From NCBI GenBank assembly GCA_029194465.1, contig JARFXS010000001.1, positions 62,001 through 126,000 on the forward strand: 64,000 nt of DNA, written 5' to 3'. The translations under genes and the position numbers were made by a program. Below are positions 61,851 through 64,000 of this stretch, piece after piece (the first letter of the stretch is position 1; the number at the start of each line of letters is the position of its first letter). The notes under the pieces were generated by a model that saw only the letters and a program-made list of their open reading frames with translations, made no database searches and was not told the DNA's origin. Source of the stretch: Candidatus Nitrosocosmicus sp. Lineage in GTDB: Archaea; Thermoproteota; Nitrososphaeria; Nitrososphaerales; Nitrososphaeraceae.

Positions 61851-64000
61851 TTACGTTCAGTTAGAACAACATATATTAAATAAATTTTCAAAAGAATCAT
61901 TTGCAAAATTAACTTCCATCCAAGACCAGTCGTATAGAGTCTTGGCACGAAGGCGGGATTCTCTATTGGTAGCTCCTACAGGTTCGGGAAAAACTGAATC
62001 TGCGATAATTCCCGTAATTACTATGTTGGCTGATGACAAAATTGGGGAATCAGCGGATGGGGACGGTATAAGGTGCTTGTATGTTACACCACAACGCTCA
62101 CTCAATAACGATGTTTTTAGAAGAATTATAAAGTATGCTACCTCCGAAAATCTAAAAGTCGAAATAAGACACGGTGACACTTCATATACCAAGCGTAAAA
62201 AAATCTATCAAAATCCGCCTGACATATTGATTACAACTCCAGAATCCTTGTCAATTATTTTAGTTAATGAAAAGATGGGTCATTTGTTGAAAACTGTAAG
62301 ATGGGTTATCATCGATGAAATTCACGAGATAATATCATCCAAACGAGGATCATACCTATCATTATGCCTGGAACGCCTAACTTTTTTTTCTACTTGTTTT
62401 TGTAGAATTGGTATTTCAGCTACTGTTGGAAATCATTCTGAAGCAGCTCGTTTTTTGGTAGGTAAAAATAAAAAATGTGCAATATTAGTAGACAAGACAC
62501 TTAGAAAATATGATATTGAACTTAAGCATATAGATGGTTCAATTAAAGAAGTATCTACATATATTTTAGACCACGTGTCTAAAACCCATTCAGACTCTTC
62601 TGTTTTGTTATTTACCAATACTCGGGATGAATCTGAATTTATGGGTACTGTGTTGAAAAATCATTGTAGTCTACAAGTTCAAGTACACCATGGTTCGTTA
62701 TCAAGAGACGCTCGAGAAGAAACTGAAAAATTTTTGAGGACTGGCACCCCTGGAATTGTCGTATGTACATCTTCCCTTGAATTAGGTCTGGATATCGGAT
62801 CGATTGATCTTGTAATACATTATGGATCTCCAAGACAAGTTTCAAAATTAATACAAAGGATTGGACGTAGTAGGCATACTCGGAGATCATCAGCTAAGGG
62901 GTTGATAATTACAAATGACTATGATGATTTTTTAGAATCATTGAGCATAATCCAAAGAGTTAGAAAAGGATCCATTGAAGATCAATTTCCGCATGATTGC
63001 CCACTTGATGTGTTGGCACATAATATTGTCGGAATGACATTGCAAACTAGAGAAAAGTTGAATTTGGAAAAATTATATAGGATATTTTCCTCTGCTCACT
63101 TGTTCAGATCTTTATCCTATTTTGATTTCATGGATTGCATAAATATACTTCTAAATAGCTTTCTTATCCGACTAGACATGGAAAAAAAACATATTACGAG
63201 AACTGGAAAGTCTTATAGATACTATTATGAAAATGTTTCCACAATACCACACATTGTAAAGTTCGATGTAATTGATTCGATATCAAAAAAAAGAATTGGC
63301 ACATTGGATCAACAATTTGTGGGAGATTACGGTGAAAAAGGTAATGTCTTTGTATTAAAAGGCTCACAGTGGAGAATATTAGTAATAGATGAGGGAAAAT
63401 TTCAAGTTCACGTTGAACCGCTAAGCGGTGCTCCAATCAATGTCCCATATTGGGTAGGGGAGATGATACCGGTTGATTATGAAACTGCCATGATTGTAGG
63501 CAAATTAAGAAAAAAAATTAGGTCAGGGATTTCTAAAAAAATTGATATTAGCTTCTGTAATACGGATCCAAAAATAATAACCAATATGTCTAGAAATATG
63601 AAATCGATGGATGTAATTCCGGATTCATCTAATCTAGTCTTTGAGACAATACCTACCGAGAGTATTGTCGTAATTCACAGTACCCTTGGCTCAAAAATCA
63701 ATAACACCTTAGGTTCATTATTATCTACATTTCTTTCATCAAAGACTGGTTACATAGTTGAAACCCGATCGGATCCATATAGAATATTGCTAAGTTCTGC
63801 AAGTATTAGATTGAGACAGAATCATGTTTTCTCATTGTTTGATGATGAATTTGATGTGGAATCGGTGCTAATAGCTTCTTTTAGTGGTACGTATAACATC
63901 AATTGGAAAGTGTGGGGTGTAGCAAAGCGATTTGGAATCATAAGAAAAGAGTCCATTTACGATAAGAGGATGGCACGCATGCTTTACGATCGATATTATA
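61840..64000 (+). CDS. Lhr-type superfamily 2 helicase (runs off the right edge)
   Basis: From TTG at 61840 an open frame of 720 residues continues past the end of the window. Helicase motifs are LLVAPTGSGKTESAI (I), PDILITTPESLSIIL (Ib), WVIIDEIHEIISSKRGSYL (II), GISATVGNHSEAA (III), LLFTNTRDESEFM (IV), SSLELGLDIGSIDLVIHYGS (V) and QRIGRSRHTRRSSA (VI), whose RIGRS-x-H form is typical of Lhr helicases. After the core come the winged-helix and Lhr-specific domains; FLESLSIIQRVRKG and IGTLDQQFVG fit. Lhr helicases unwind DNA:RNA and DNA during repair. The C-terminus lies outside the window. Confidence 0.87.
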   Translation, partial: MKSSYVQLEQHILNKFSKESFAKLTSIQDQSYRVLARRRDSLLVAPTGSGKTESAIIPVITMLADDKIGESADGDGIRCLYVTPQRSLNNDVFRRIIKYATSENLKVEIRHGDTSYTKRKKIYQNPPDILITTPESLSIILVNEKMGHLLKTVRWVIIDEIHEIISSKRGSYLSLCLERLTFFSTCFCRIGISATVGNHSEAARFLVGKNKKCAILVDKTLRKYDIELKHIDGSIKEVSTYILDHVSKTHSDSSVLLFTNTRDESEFMGTVLKNHCSLQVQVHHGSLSRDAREETEKFLRTGTPGIVVCTSSLELGLDIGSIDLVIHYGSPRQVSKLIQRIGRSRHTRRSSAKGLIITNDYDDFLESLSIIQRVRKGSIEDQFPHDCPLDVLAHNIVGMTLQTREKLNLEKLYRIFSSAHLFRSLSYFDFMDCINILLNSFLIRLDMEKKHITRTGKSYRYYYENVSTIPHIVKFDVIDSISKKRIGTLDQQFVGDYGEKGNVFVLKGSQWRILVIDEGKFQVHVEPLSGAPINVPYWVGEMIPVDYETAMIVGKLRKKIRSGISKKIDISFCNTDPKIITNMSRNMKSMDVIPDSSNLVFETIPTESIVVIHSTLGSKINNTLGSLLSTFLSSKTGYIVETRSDPYRILLSSASIRLRQNHVFSLFDDEFDVESVLIASFSGTYNINWKVWGVAKRFGIIRKESIYDKRMARMLYDRYY

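Overview
The window is chromosomal DNA of an AT-rich archaeon. Archaeal hallmarks are the CoA route with pantoate kinase and phosphopantothenate synthetase, aIF2-alpha, Nop10, an Lsm protein, eS1, RNase P proteins Rnp2 and Rnp3, aCPSF1, Taw1, glycerol-1-phosphate dehydrogenase, a TRAM-domain protein and an intron-containing tRNA-His. Together with bacterial-type UvrABC, a bacterial/eukaryal-type MetK, a B12 pathway, an ergothioneine EgtB and low GC, this points to Nitrososphaerota (Thaumarchaeota), probably a Nitrosocosmicus-like lineage. The lineage is inferred from gene content, not from a search.

Layout. 1-740: PhoU/AbrB-type regulator running off the left edge. 811-4934: CoA biosynthesis block (pantoate kinase, phosphopantothenate synthetase, panB, coaBC), then a PEP mutase/isocitrate lyase-family lyase. 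5.9-15.9 kb: surface-glycan island with a polytopic membrane protein, four glycosyltransferases, two methyltransferases, a decayed glutaminase-less asparagine synthetase and long AT-rich gaps. 16.4-19.4 kb: a geranylgeranyl-reductase-like flavoprotein and two secreted proteins. 19.4-23.3 kb: Nop10, aIF2-alpha, corrinoid adenosyltransferase, an FMN-binding protein, an orphan MtrA-like corrinoid domain and a broken nucleotide-sugar dehydrogenase. 23.4-25.6 kb: RecA-like ATPase, Lsm, MetK. 25.6-31.1 kb: cobalamin genes cbiD-cbiG-cbiX-cbiC facing cobB. 31.3-37.9 kb: uvrB-uvrA-uvrC. 38-48.8 kb: mixed metabolic and transport genes, tRNA-His, Taw1, dITPase, cation antiporter, secreted repeat protein, radical SAM enzyme and M24 peptidase. 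48.9-55.6 kb: aminotransferase, FKBP, G1P dehydrogenase, TRAM protein, EgtB and a secreted beta-propeller. 55.9-64 kb: eS1, RNA-binding protein, Rnp3, Rnp2, a PP-loop ATPase, SepF, aCPSF1, a small membrane protein and an Lhr-type helicase cut by the right edge.

A recurrent feature is the single-base frameshift, often in a homopolymer. It breaks genes that should be essential (MetK, aCPSF1, Lsm, PanB) as well as UvrC, CbiG, the dITPase and EgtB. Because the protein resumes in the next frame with intact motifs, I read most of these as residual sequencing indels, not true decay. The asparagine synthetase and the nucleotide-sugar dehydrogenase carry more disruptions and may be real pseudogenes. 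Many starts are TTG or GTG, and several TATA-like boxes lie about 25-35 bases before the start codon, which fits leaderless transcription.

I saw no CRISPR array, insertion sequence, rRNA, prophage or obvious defence system. The most unusual material is a set of secreted, repeat-built proteins packed with N-glycosylation sequons, the MtrA-like domain beside corrinoid genes, and a cobaltochelatase in which only one half keeps its catalytic residues.
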